Translations under genes and position numbers: made by a program
Source of the DNA: Melioribacter sp.
GTDB taxonomy: Bacteria; Bacteroidota; Ignavibacteria; Ignavibacteriales; Melioribacteraceae
Reading direction: 5' to 3'
Assembly (NCBI GenBank): GCA_016841125.1
Contig: JAENZU010000189.1
Span: forward strand, 1 to 6,861
DNA: 6,861 nt
The notes under the pieces: model-generated
Told to the model about the DNA's origin: nothing
The model's database searches: none
The model's input: only the letters and a program-made list of their open reading frames with translations
Part shown: piece after piece, positions 1 through 6,385 of the stretch
Layout: every line of letters starts with the position of its first letter
Position numbering within the stretch: position 1 is the stretch's first letter

Positions 1-744
1 TAAAGCGTCAATATTTTTCTCGAGCGGGTACTTGATATTTATAGGCATTAACTTATTACGTATTTCATTAAAGCATGAATGCAACGAGAAAGCAAGTTTT
101 ACCCTAAGTCCGCTGTCGGCTAACTCAATTATTTTATGTGGAATTCCTGCAGTTGAAACGGTGATCTTTGTTCTGCTCAATCCGGTTGTTGTTTCATTTG
201 TAAAAATTTTCAAGGCATTAAGTGTCGCCTCAAAATTGAGCAGCGGTTCTCCCATTCCCATAAATACAATATTGGTGATTTTTTCTTTAGTATAATCTTT
301 TGCTGCTAAAAAATATTGATCTACAACTTCGGCAGTGGTTAAATTTCTTTTATATCCCATTAAACCGGTTGCGCAAAATTTACAGTCGAGAGGGCAGCCG
401 ACCTGCGTAGAAATGCACAAAGTATTTCTCTCTTTGTCCGGAATCACTACCGATTCGATCAACCTGCCGTCGCTAGTTTCCAGTAGATATTTTTTCGTTT
501 TTGTCTGCGGGGAATCCTCAGATATATTTTTCTTTAAACTTTGTATTTCGAATTCTTCCGATAACCTTTGCCGGAACTGCTTCGGCAAATTCTGCATCTC
601 GTCAAAATCCATTACTAAATGATTGTACATCCAGTTGAATACTTGTGCTGCACGGAAATTTTCTACGCCTAATTCTTCAAATAAATTCTTTAGTTCATCC
701 AAAGAATAGTTTTTAAGATTGTATTTTTTATTTTGCTTTAACAT
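1..744 (-). CDS. rlmN: Dual-specificity rRNA/tRNA adenine-C2 methyltransferase RlmN (N-terminal 248 codons, cut by window edge)
   Basis: RlmN is a cytoplasmic radical-SAM enzyme that methylates C2 of A2503 in 23S rRNA and of A37 in some tRNAs. The minus-strand frame is open from ATG at 744-742 to base 1, giving 248 of the roughly 345 residues usual for the family. The radical-SAM cluster motif CPLDCKFC supplies Cys117, Cys121 and Cys124. Cys110, seven residues before Cys117 in TLCISTQVGC, matches the resolving cysteine of E. coli RlmN (Cys118). The SAM-binding motif FMGMGEPLLNF has Glu166, and it is followed by STAGIP and by SLHS...NEIRNKLMPIN. The catalytic C-terminal cysteine (E. coli Cys355) falls outside the window and cannot be checked. 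The start fits because codons run directly into the family's N-terminal helical region (NYSLDELKNLFEELG). Only a weak AGG precedes the ATG. The gene is divergent from the rest of the window. Confidence 0.96.
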   Translation of the reverse strand, partial: MLKQNKKYNLKNYSLDELKNLFEELGVENFRAAQVFNWMYNHLVMDFDEMQNLPKQFRQRLSEEFEIQSLKKNISEDSPQTKTKKYLLETSDGRLIESVVIPDKERNTLCISTQVGCPLDCKFCATGLMGYKRNLTTAEVVDQYFLAAKDYTKEKITNIVFMGMGEPLLNFEATLNALKIFTNETTTGLSRTKITVSTAGIPHKIIELADSGLRVKLAFSLHSCFNEIRNKLMPINIKYPLEKNIDAL

Positions 745-959
745 AACCTGCAAATATAAGAAAGCAAAAGATAAATCTTTAGGCATTTTTTAATATTTAA
801 CCGGCATAACAAATTTAAAACATACTAATTCGTATTTTGTTGAAATTTCCAATTACTTTAATTAGTTTGAAGTACATTTAGTTTCATTCCAAAGGGAAAC
901 GTACTTGATAAGAGAAGCACAAATCGAATTGTCATCCATCAAAAAATTACGAGAAAAAA
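745..959. promoter_or_regulatory. Divergent intergenic region between rlmN and the acyl-CoA dehydrogenase operon
   Basis: This 215-bp AT-rich gap must hold promoters for both directions, because the flanking genes point away from each other. No convincing sigma-70 promoter is visible. The best plus-strand candidate is TTGAAA at 840-845, then 17 bp, then the poor -10 TAGTTT at 863-868. The same area also resembles the Bacteroidetes-type layout, with TTTG at 836-839 and TTAGTTTG at 862-869, but the spacing (22 bp) and one base are off consensus. A near-palindrome at 919-932 (ACAA, one base, TCGA, one base, TTGT) lies 27 bp before the dehydrogenase start and could be an operator. No small gene or RNA is recognised here. 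Confidence 0.4.
919..932. repeat. 14-bp near-palindrome before the acyl-CoA dehydrogenase
   Basis: The bases read ACAA-A-TCGA-A-TTGT, a two-fold symmetric site except for one A:A pair. It ends 27 bp before the start codon, in the presumed leader or promoter. Acyl-CoA dehydrogenase operons are often controlled by TetR-type repressors binding palindromes, but no such regulator is in the window and this match is short enough to occur by chance. Confidence 0.25.
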
Positions 960-2093
960 ATGAATTTTGATTTTACAGAAGAACAAATAATGATACAGCA
1001 GACAGCCCGTGAGTTTGCACAAACGGAGATAGCCCCCAGTTCAATTGAGCGTGATAAAAATGCAGAGTTCCCAACAGAAATAGTAAAGAAATTAGGCGAG
1101 CTCGGTTTTATGGGAATGATGGTTTCGCCCGAATATGACGGAGCCGGAATGGATACGGTCAGTTATGTTCTGGCAATGATTGAAATATCAAAAGTTGACG
1201 CCAGCGTCGGCGTAATTATGTCTGTCAACAATTCACTTGTCTGTTCGGGTTTGCAAAAGTACGGCTCGGATCATATTAAAGAAACTTTTCTTAAACCCTT
1301 AGCACGCGGAGAAAAATTGGGTGCTTTTGCACTTAGCGAACCGGAAGCCGGAAGCGATGCTACACAGCAGAGAACCACGGCTCATAAAGATGGAGATAAG
1401 TGGGTTATTAACGGAATTAAAAACTGGATTACAAACGGTAAAAGTGCTGACTATTATATTGTTATGGCACAAACCGATAAAGAGAAAAAGCATAAAGGCA
1501 TTACAGCATTTGTTGTTGAAAAAGGGACACCCGGATTTGACCACGGCGTTAAAGAAGATAAACTCGGTATAAGAAGTTCCGACACATGTTCGCTTACTTT
1601 TGAAAATGTTAAAGTTCCCGAAGAAAATGTTATTTGGGAAGTTGGGAAAGGTTTCAATTTTGCAATGAATATTCTTAACGGCGGAAGATACGGTATAGCC
1701 TCACAGGCAGTTGGAATAGCTGAAGCATCATTGGAAACCGCGCTTAAATATTCGCAGGAAAGAAAAGCTTTCGGAACGGAGATTTTTAATCACCAGGCAA
1801 TTCAATTTAAATTAGCGGAAATGGCTACCAAAGTTGATGCGGCTAAACTTCTTACTCTGAGAGCCGCGTATATGAGAGACGCCGGACAGAAATATGTTAA
1901 GGAAGCTGCAATGGCAAAACTTTACACTTCAAAAGTTGCGATGGAATGCGCCGATGAAGCAATTCAAATTCACGGCGGGTATGGTTACGTTAGAGAATAT
2001 TTAGTAGAAAGATATTTACGCGATGAAAAAATTACCGAGATTTATGAAGGTACTTCGGAGATACAAAAAATAATAATTGCCAGAGAACTATGA
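960..2093 (+). CDS. Acyl-CoA dehydrogenase, short-chain/butyryl-CoA type
   Basis: This is a soluble FAD flavoprotein that oxidises acyl-CoA to 2-enoyl-CoA, passing electrons to ETF. At 377 residues it has normal full length for the family. The order is an N-terminal helical domain (about 1-115), a beta domain with signature ALSEPEAGSDA (124-134) and KNWITNG (154-160), and a C-terminal helical domain with ERKAFG (267-272), QIHGGYGY (336-343) and YEGTSEIQ (362-369). Glu363 in YEGT matches the catalytic base of short- and medium-chain enzymes (MCAD Glu376). The sequence looks most like short-chain/butyryl-CoA or branched-chain enzymes, but the substrate cannot be fixed from motifs alone, so no symbol is given. 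The start ATG follows an A-rich leader with a weak GAGAAAA. It is the first gene of the plus-strand run, and no ETF or thiolase gene is in the window. Confidence 0.96.
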   Translation: MNFDFTEEQIMIQQTAREFAQTEIAPSSIERDKNAEFPTEIVKKLGELGFMGMMVSPEYDGAGMDTVSYVLAMIEISKVDASVGVIMSVNNSLVCSGLQKYGSDHIKETFLKPLARGEKLGAFALSEPEAGSDATQQRTTAHKDGDKWVINGIKNWITNGKSADYYIVMAQTDKEKKHKGITAFVVEKGTPGFDHGVKEDKLGIRSSDTCSLTFENVKVPEENVIWEVGKGFNFAMNILNGGRYGIASQAVGIAEASLETALKYSQERKAFGTEIFNHQAIQFKLAEMATKVDAAKLLTLRAAYMRDAGQKYVKEAAMAKLYTSKVAMECADEAIQIHGGYGYVREYLVERYLRDEKITEIYEGTSEIQKIIIAREL

Positions 2094-2111
2094 AAAAGCT
2101 TAGAGGGTTAA

Positions 2112-2387
2112 ATGCCGGTTCCTGTTGAAGTATATCTAATAGCTGATGATGAAATCTACATTAAATATGATGATGGAATGGAGGGTGAAATTTCTCTGAA
2201 GAAAATGCTGAATAAAAATGATTTCTCCGATTCGAATGTAGCCTTGGTATCTTCAGAAGTAAGTATTGACGAAACTTCAAATGATATCAATATAGGCGGA
2301 GGAATTTCACTTTGCAAAAATGCAGTTTACCGGCAGTTGGAATTAAAAGCTTTACTTAAAAGATTAAAGATCGAATTGCCCGAATGA
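2112..2387 (+). CDS. Small DUF2442-like protein
   Basis: This 91-residue protein has no signal peptide or membrane segment. Its N-terminal half (VEVYLIADDEIYIKYDDGMEGEISL) alternates charged and hydrophobic residues, as expected for the opening beta strands of DUF2442 proteins, which read roughly as a strand, 'F-DG', then a strand. The later part (INIGGGISLCKNAVYRQL) would fit the usual 'I-W-pNG-x-D-x-x-x-x-x-LY' ending, but the Trp and Asn are replaced. DUF2442 proteins are small, often found near toxin-antitoxin or nucleic-acid genes, and have no firm biochemical role. GAGGG at 2103-2107 lies 4 bp before the ATG. The gene starts 18 bp after the dehydrogenase and overlaps the next start by 4 bp (ATGA), so translation is probably coupled. 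Family assignment was made by eye and is moderate; that it is a real gene is well supported by spacing. Confidence 0.7.
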   Translation: MPVPVEVYLIADDEIYIKYDDGMEGEISLKKMLNKNDFSDSNVALVSSEVSIDETSNDINIGGGISLCKNAVYRQLELKALLKRLKIELPE

Positions 2388-2821
2388 TAAAATCATTTAT
2401 GATATTTATATTCTTCTCCGTTATTATTTTTAGTCAGGTTGAAACAGAACGCTGGGGAAAAGCTGAAGTTAATTATGTGAATTTCATCAAGCATAATAAT
2501 CATGCGGCTAAAAGTCATTCCAATGGTATATTCTCTTACATAAGAGATTTTTACGGATTTACATTTTCCGATCTCGATGGAGACAACTGTCCATTCTATC
2601 CCTCATGTTCAGTATTCTTTGTTGAAAGTGTTGAGCAGACAAACTTATTCAAAGGCGCTCTAATGTTTGCGGACAGATTCACACGCGATTCAAATATTCT
2701 CAAATCACTAAAAGTATATCCGCGTTATTCATCCGGAAAATATTACGACCCTGTTGTTAATTACACGCTCGACAATTCAAAGATAATTTATTTACATCAT
2801 GAAAAAATTTATGATGAGTAA
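2384..2821 (+). CDS. Exported YidD-domain protein
   Basis: This 145-residue protein opens with a hydrophobic signal peptide (1-17), probably cut before Gln18 (IIFS/QVE), so the rest should lie in the periplasm or outside. Residues about 46-128 match the YidD domain (PF01809). DGDNCPFYPSCS supplies Cys69 and Cys75 in the family's C-x-F-x-P-S-C-S pattern. FKGALMFADRFTR (89-101) matches the 'lkGlwLalkRllR' helix, and GKYYDPV (118-124) matches the family's terminal 'GGYDPVP'. The third cysteine normally following that arginine is missing (Asp102). Classical YidD is 70-85 residues, cytoplasmic and membrane-bound, aids YidC insertion, and sits by rnpA/yidC. This gene differs in length, export and neighbours, so the yidD symbol would mislead. 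The start overlaps the upstream stop as ATGA with no clear ribosome binding site. Role unknown; context links it to the two TPR genes that follow. Confidence 0.85.
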   Translation: MIKSFMIFIFFSVIIFSQVETERWGKAEVNYVNFIKHNNHAAKSHSNGIFSYIRDFYGFTFSDLDGDNCPFYPSCSVFFVESVEQTNLFKGALMFADRFTRDSNILKSLKVYPRYSSGKYYDPVVNYTLDNSKIIYLHHEKIYDE

Positions 2822-2861
2822 TACTCCTTATATTAGCAGAACCGGGAGCTATTAATTCCGA

Positions 2862-3719
2862 ATGCTGAAAATCTGTATTATCATTATTTTCACGCAAGGT
2901 TTGATCTCCGCCCAAAGCATCAAACCTAATAATTTTTTCGTGCCAGAAAATAGAAAATCCTTTGGGCACTACCTCTACTGCGAAAAAGATTACCTGCGCT
3001 CCGTTGCAGAATTGAGAGAGTTTTTAAAAACAGAAAGTGATGACACCTTAAGATTCCAAATTGCAAAAGCGTTGCAGAACTTGGGGAAGTACTCCGAGTC
3101 TGCCGATAATTTTAAAACTTTATTTTTTTCATCATTACGCGAAGAAGCTAAGACTGAATATTTCAGATCAAAATACCAAACAGGTAATCTCTCAGATTTC
3201 AATTTCAACACCAAGATCAATAGCTATCTTCCCAATAATAATCTGAATCAAATTAGTCAATTAACCGCGGTATCAATGCTGCTTTATGAGGATGGGAAAA
3301 TAGATTCACATCAGCTGATGAATGAATTCCCCGATTCACTTAAACCCCCATTGAAAAATTTTTATTTGAGAAAAATTGATCCCGGTTTTAAGAGTCCGAC
3401 TTCTGCAGCAATAATGTCTGCCATAATACCCGGAATGGGAAAGATATATGCCGATGAGGTTGGCGACGGAATAACAGCATTTTTAGCGGTGGGGCTTTTA
3501 AGTTTTTTGGCATATGATAATTTCAGAGCGGATCATGATTTTAGAGCTTGGTTATTTACCGGATTGGCAGCCTATTTTTATGCCGGGAACATTTACGGCT
3601 CCGCCGCCGCTGCTCAATATTATAATGCCGGAATCAGATTTAATTTTAAAAATGATGTGGAAGTTTTTATTAATAGGCAAAATTTATTTTTATCTGATTA
3701 TGATTTTTGGTGCAGGTAA
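2862..3719 (+). CDS. Signal-peptide TPR protein with C-terminal hydrophobic PGxG domain (paralogue 1)
   Basis: This 285-residue protein has a signal peptide at 1-17 ending ISA/Q. Two TPR-like helical repeats follow at about 34-95 (DYLRSVAELREFLKT, then QIAKALQNLGKYSESADNFK), then a linker to about 175. The C-terminal domain has three hydrophobic stretches at about 181-193, 203-219 and 229-250. It carries the motif IIPGMGKIY (188-196) and ends in YAGNIYGSAAAAQYYN (240-255). The PG-x-G-x-x-Y motif resembles TM2/DUF5683-type membrane domains, but I do not recognise an exact named family. TPR units probably face the periplasm and bind protein partners. An in-frame stop at 2853 prevents an upstream start. 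GGGAG at 2844-2848 is 13 bp from the ATG, which is long. The gene lies 40 bp after the YidD-domain gene and directly abuts its paralogue. Existence is sure; function is unknown. Confidence 0.88.
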   Translation: MLKICIIIIFTQGLISAQSIKPNNFFVPENRKSFGHYLYCEKDYLRSVAELREFLKTESDDTLRFQIAKALQNLGKYSESADNFKTLFFSSLREEAKTEYFRSKYQTGNLSDFNFNTKINSYLPNNNLNQISQLTAVSMLLYEDGKIDSHQLMNEFPDSLKPPLKNFYLRKIDPGFKSPTSAAIMSAIIPGMGKIYADEVGDGITAFLAVGLLSFLAYDNFRADHDFRAWLFTGLAAYFYAGNIYGSAAAAQYYNAGIRFNFKNDVEVFINRQNLFLSDYDFWCR

Positions 3720-4556
3720 ATGAAATCTTCGATTAAAATATTTCTGCTCTTAACTATTTATCTTAAAATAGTTTTGCCGCAAACCGATCTTCACATGCAA
3801 TTTGATTATGCAAAAACTTTATACGATGAAGAATCATATTTCGATGCCGTTACCGAATTCAAGCGGCTGGCATATTTTGACTCATCGAAAATCTTTTCTT
3901 TTCCCTCTAATTTTTATATCGGAAGTTCATACAAATACGGCGGGTTCTTTGATAATGCAATAACATATTTTAAGCGTGCCGAGATAAATTCGAATATCGA
4001 TGATGAAAAATATGAAGCAGAAATTGAGATAATTAAAACAAACTTATTGCGCGGTACATTTGAACAGGCTTTGGTACTTCTTAAAAATCTTGAAATGAAT
4101 ATTAAATCAACTCAGCAATTGGATGATATAAATTATTGGCGCGGCTGGACTTATATGCTTTCGGACGAATGGGGCAGTGCCGCTCAGCATTTCGCGCGGA
4201 TAGACTATAATCATCCGCTTAAACTATTATGCAGCAATGTTGAAGACGACAAATATTCGGTTACTTTTGCAAAACTAATTTCTTATATTTTGCCTGGTTT
4301 TGGACAGTTCTATACAGGAGAATATCTGTCAGGCTTAATGTCACTCGGCTGGAATGTTCTTTGGGGTTATGTAACCTTGGAATCATTTGCCGAGGATAGA
4401 GTTTTCGATGGTATTGCTGTTGGAAGCCTGCTCTGGTTAAGATTTTACAGAGGTAATATTCAAAACGCGGAAAAATTTGCGAAACAAAAAAATATTGAAA
4501 TTGCCGCAAAAGCCTTAGAATACCTGAATTCAAAATATCAAGGAATTAAACCGTGA
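3720..4556 (+). CDS. Signal-peptide TPR protein with C-terminal hydrophobic PGxG domain (paralogue 2)
   Basis: This 278-residue protein has a signal peptide at 1-20 ending VLP/Q. TPR-like repeats span about 27-165 (SYFDAVTEFKRL, FFDNAITYFKRAE, TFEQALVLLKNLE, EWGSAAQHFARI), so it has more repeats than the gene before it. The C-terminal domain holds YILPGFGQFY (189-198), hydrophobic segments at about 203-220 and 228-241, and FYRGNIQNAEKFAKQKN (242-258). From the PG motif to the Y-x-G-N-I motif it aligns with the preceding protein with almost no gaps, and the first TPR units align too. The pair is therefore an old tandem duplication. The stop TAA of the upstream gene is immediately followed by this ATG (TAAATG), with AGG at 3714-3716 as a weak ribosome site, implying coupled translation. 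The likely location is the inner-membrane or periplasmic face. No catalytic motif is seen and the function is unknown. Confidence 0.88.
   Translation: MKSSIKIFLLLTIYLKIVLPQTDLHMQFDYAKTLYDEESYFDAVTEFKRLAYFDSSKIFSFPSNFYIGSSYKYGGFFDNAITYFKRAEINSNIDDEKYEAEIEIIKTNLLRGTFEQALVLLKNLEMNIKSTQQLDDINYWRGWTYMLSDEWGSAAQHFARIDYNHPLKLLCSNVEDDKYSVTFAKLISYILPGFGQFYTGEYLSGLMSLGWNVLWGYVTLESFAEDRVFDGIAVGSLLWLRFYRGNIQNAEKFAKQKNIEIAAKALEYLNSKYQGIKP
4540..4544 (+). promoter_or_regulatory. Ribosome binding site AAGGA for the GTG-started ACT gene
   Basis: AAGGA lies 8 bp before the GTG at 4553, inside the end of the preceding coding sequence. It is one of the better Shine-Dalgarno matches in the window. It supports the GTG start, and so the N-terminal extension of the ACT protein, over the internal ATG at residue 39, which has no such site before it. 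Confidence 0.65.
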
Positions 4557-4984
4557 GATTTACAGAAGACGAACTTAGAAAAATAACTCTTAATGCAATC
4601 AATGACCTCGGGGAAAAAGCCTCTCCCGAATTAGTGAAAAAAGTAGTTGCGAGTGCTGTCAGTAAAATGCAAGGCCCCTCGGATTTGCCTCTGCCACCTA
4701 AGGATCAATCTATCGGCAGAATAATTCTAACTGCATTCGGCATGAATAAACCCGGAGTTGTATCATCTATCACAAAAGAATTGAGCGACTCGAATTGTGA
4801 TATTCAAGATATTAGTCAGAAACTAATGGATGAGTTTTTTACAATGATCATGATAGTGGATATTACCAATTCCCCTAAAAATATGAAGCAAATTCAGGAC
4901 AGTCTAAATAAGATTGCCGAAGAAATAGGCTTTAAAGTTTATGTTCAGCACGAAGATATATTTAGACAAATGCACAGAATTTAA
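4553..4984 (+). CDS. ACT-domain protein of the UPF0237 type with N-terminal extension
   Basis: This 143-residue cytoplasmic protein has its ACT domain at about 55-143 (GRIILTAFGMNKPGVVSSIT opens it, and VYVQHEDIFRQMHRI closes it). The closing motif is typical of UPF0237 proteins, which are about 90 residues and encoded next to UPF0210 genes. ACT domains usually bind amino acids or other small ligands and regulate a partner; here the partner is presumably the downstream UPF0210 protein. Ahead of the ACT domain are about 40 residues that look amphipathic helical (PELVKKVVASAVSKM at 25-39) and a proline-rich linker (GPSDLPLPPKD, 41-51). The family core lacks this extension. The start is GTG, overlapping the upstream stop as GTGA, with AAGGA 8 bp before it. 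Domain identity is clear; ligand and role are not known. Confidence 0.92.
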   Translation: MRFTEDELRKITLNAINDLGEKASPELVKKVVASAVSKMQGPSDLPLPPKDQSIGRIILTAFGMNKPGVVSSITKELSDSNCDIQDISQKLMDEFFTMIMIVDITNSPKNMKQIQDSLNKIAEEIGFKVYVQHEDIFRQMHRI

Positions 4985-4995
4985 GCGGAGAAAAG

Positions 4996-6357
4996 ATGCC
5001 CTACGAATTTGAGGAAATCCTCGAAACGATAAAAATGACGGAGATTGAACATTTCGATATCCGCACTGTCACGCTCGGAATAAGTTTAAGAGATTGTGCC
5101 GATAGAAATTTAGAAGTTACTAAGCAGAAAATCTATGATAAATTGTTGAAGTACGGAAAGAATCATGTTAATTATGCTAAGGAAATTGAAGCCCAATACG
5201 GAATTTCCATTGCAAACAAAAGAATTTCAATTACCCCTATTTCAATCCCCTTTGATGCATTCAAAATGGAAGAGTTTGTTGAAATAGCTCAGGTTCTGGA
5301 TAAAGCCGCTGCAGAGATTGGTGTTGATTATTTAGCCGGATATTCTGCTTTGGTACAGAAAGGATTTACCAACGGCGAACGTGAAATGATCAAATCTATT
5401 CCATACGCTTTATCTTCAACCAAACGGGTCTGCTCAAGTGTAAACGTGGCTACTACTAAAGCCGGCATCAACATGGATGCCGTAAACATGATGGCTGAGG
5501 TAATTAAAAATACTGCGGAGATGACAAAAGACAGCGACTCGGTAGGGTGCGCCAAACTTGTAGTGTTCTGCAATGTGCCCGAGGATAATCCTTTTGTAGC
5601 CGGGGCTTTTCACGGTATTTCCGAACCCGAAGTTGTTCTGAATGTTGGAATAAGCGGACCCGGTGTTGTACTCGATGCAATTAGGGAAGCAGGTAACGTT
5701 GATCTTCAGCAGCTTTCGGAAGTAATTAAAAGGACTATTTTTAAAATCACCCGTGCCGGCGAATTAATTGGTCGGAATGTTGCACAGAGGCATGGAGTTC
5801 CATTCGGGATTGTCGATATTTCGCTTGCCCCAACTCCGGCTGAAGGAGACAGCATTGCCGACATTTTGAAAGCGATGGGAGTTGAAGATGTAGGAGCACC
5901 GGGAACCACAGCCGCATTGGCTATGTTGAATGATTCGGTGAAGAAAGCCGGTTTAATGGCTAGTTCTTCGGTAGGCGGAATGAGCGGTGCGTTTATTCCG
6001 GTTAGTGAAGATCAAGGTATGATCCGTGCAGCACAATCGGGAAACCTTTCGCTCGAAAAATTAGAAGCAATGACTTCCGTTTGCTCAGTGGGACTCGATA
6101 TGATAGCCGTGCCGGGGGATACTCCGACAACTACCATCGCCGGTATTATTGCTGATGAATGCGCGATAGGTATGATAAACGATAAAACTACTGCAGTAAG
6201 AATTATTCCCGCATTCGGCAAAAAGGTCGGGGAATTTGTTGATTACGGCGGTCTGCTCGGTAAAGCACCTGTTATGAGTGTCAGAAATCTTAGCTGCGAA
6301 AAACTTGTTATGCGCGGCGGAAAAGTACCGGCACCGATGAGAAGTTTAACTAATTAA
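4996..6357 (+). CDS. UPF0210/DUF711 'PFL family' protein
   Basis: This 453-residue cytoplasmic protein has the usual full length of UPF0210 (DUF711, PF05167). The family is structurally related to the pyruvate formate-lyase barrel but lacks the PFL glycyl-radical region and has no established reaction. Conserved family stretches visible here are TVTLGISLRDCAD (24-36), ITPISIPF (79-86), NVGISGPGVV (216-225), SLAPTPAEGDSIADIL (276-291), GAPGTTAALAMLNDSVKK (300-317), GGMSGAFIPVSEDQGMI (327-343), MTSVCSVGLDMIAVPGDT (359-376) and KTTAVRIIP (397-405). It lies 11 bp after the ACT gene, an arrangement conserved widely in bacteria and archaea, and has GGAG at 4987-4990, 5 bp before ATG. The two products probably form one regulated unit. 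The family is certain; any enzymatic claim would be a guess. Confidence 0.95.
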   Translation: MPYEFEEILETIKMTEIEHFDIRTVTLGISLRDCADRNLEVTKQKIYDKLLKYGKNHVNYAKEIEAQYGISIANKRISITPISIPFDAFKMEEFVEIAQVLDKAAAEIGVDYLAGYSALVQKGFTNGEREMIKSIPYALSSTKRVCSSVNVATTKAGINMDAVNMMAEVIKNTAEMTKDSDSVGCAKLVVFCNVPEDNPFVAGAFHGISEPEVVLNVGISGPGVVLDAIREAGNVDLQQLSEVIKRTIFKITRAGELIGRNVAQRHGVPFGIVDISLAPTPAEGDSIADILKAMGVEDVGAPGTTAALAMLNDSVKKAGLMASSSVGGMSGAFIPVSEDQGMIRAAQSGNLSLEKLEAMTSVCSVGLDMIAVPGDTPTTTIAGIIADECAIGMINDKTTAVRIIPAFGKKVGEFVDYGGLLGKAPVMSVRNLSCEKLVMRGGKVPAPMRSLTN

Positions 6358-6372
6358 AACCAGATAATTTTT

Positions 6373-6377
6373 GGAGG
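6373..6377 (+). promoter_or_regulatory. Ribosome binding site GGAGG for lemA
   Basis: GGAGG, a strong Shine-Dalgarno core, lies 8 bp before the ATG at 6386. This decides the start: the in-frame TTG at 6371 overlaps the site itself and would add only MEETC, which is not LemA-like. Confidence 0.85.
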
Positions 6378-6385
6378 AAACTTGT

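Noticed and set aside
32..622. Two plus-strand open frames (32-295 and 335-622)
   Set aside because: They lie opposite the clear rlmN coding sequence, have no ribosome site or family resemblance, and are antisense shadows.
751..758. TATATTTG on the minus strand, an exact match to the Bacteroidetes -7 box, before rlmN
   Set aside because: It sits only 6 bp from the rlmN start codon and has no TTTG at the expected upstream distance, so it would give an essentially leaderless transcript; probably chance in AT-rich DNA.
881..900. Possible hairpin GTTTC...GAAAC in the leader region
   Set aside because: Only five outer base pairs with a 10-base, poorly paired loop and no T run; too weak to call a terminator or riboswitch.
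1299..1657. Overlapping open frames on both strands inside the acyl-CoA dehydrogenase
   Set aside because: They overlap a full-length, motif-complete enzyme gene and have no homology or translation signals.
4996..6357. Pyruvate formate-lyase activity for the 'PFL family' protein
   Set aside because: The protein is UPF0210/DUF711; it lacks the C-terminal glycyl-radical motif and no activase gene is nearby. The name reflects fold similarity only.
6371..6385. TTG start giving a five-residue longer LemA
   Set aside because: The TTG overlaps the Shine-Dalgarno GGAGG that serves the ATG at 6386; the LemA N-terminus begins naturally at that ATG.
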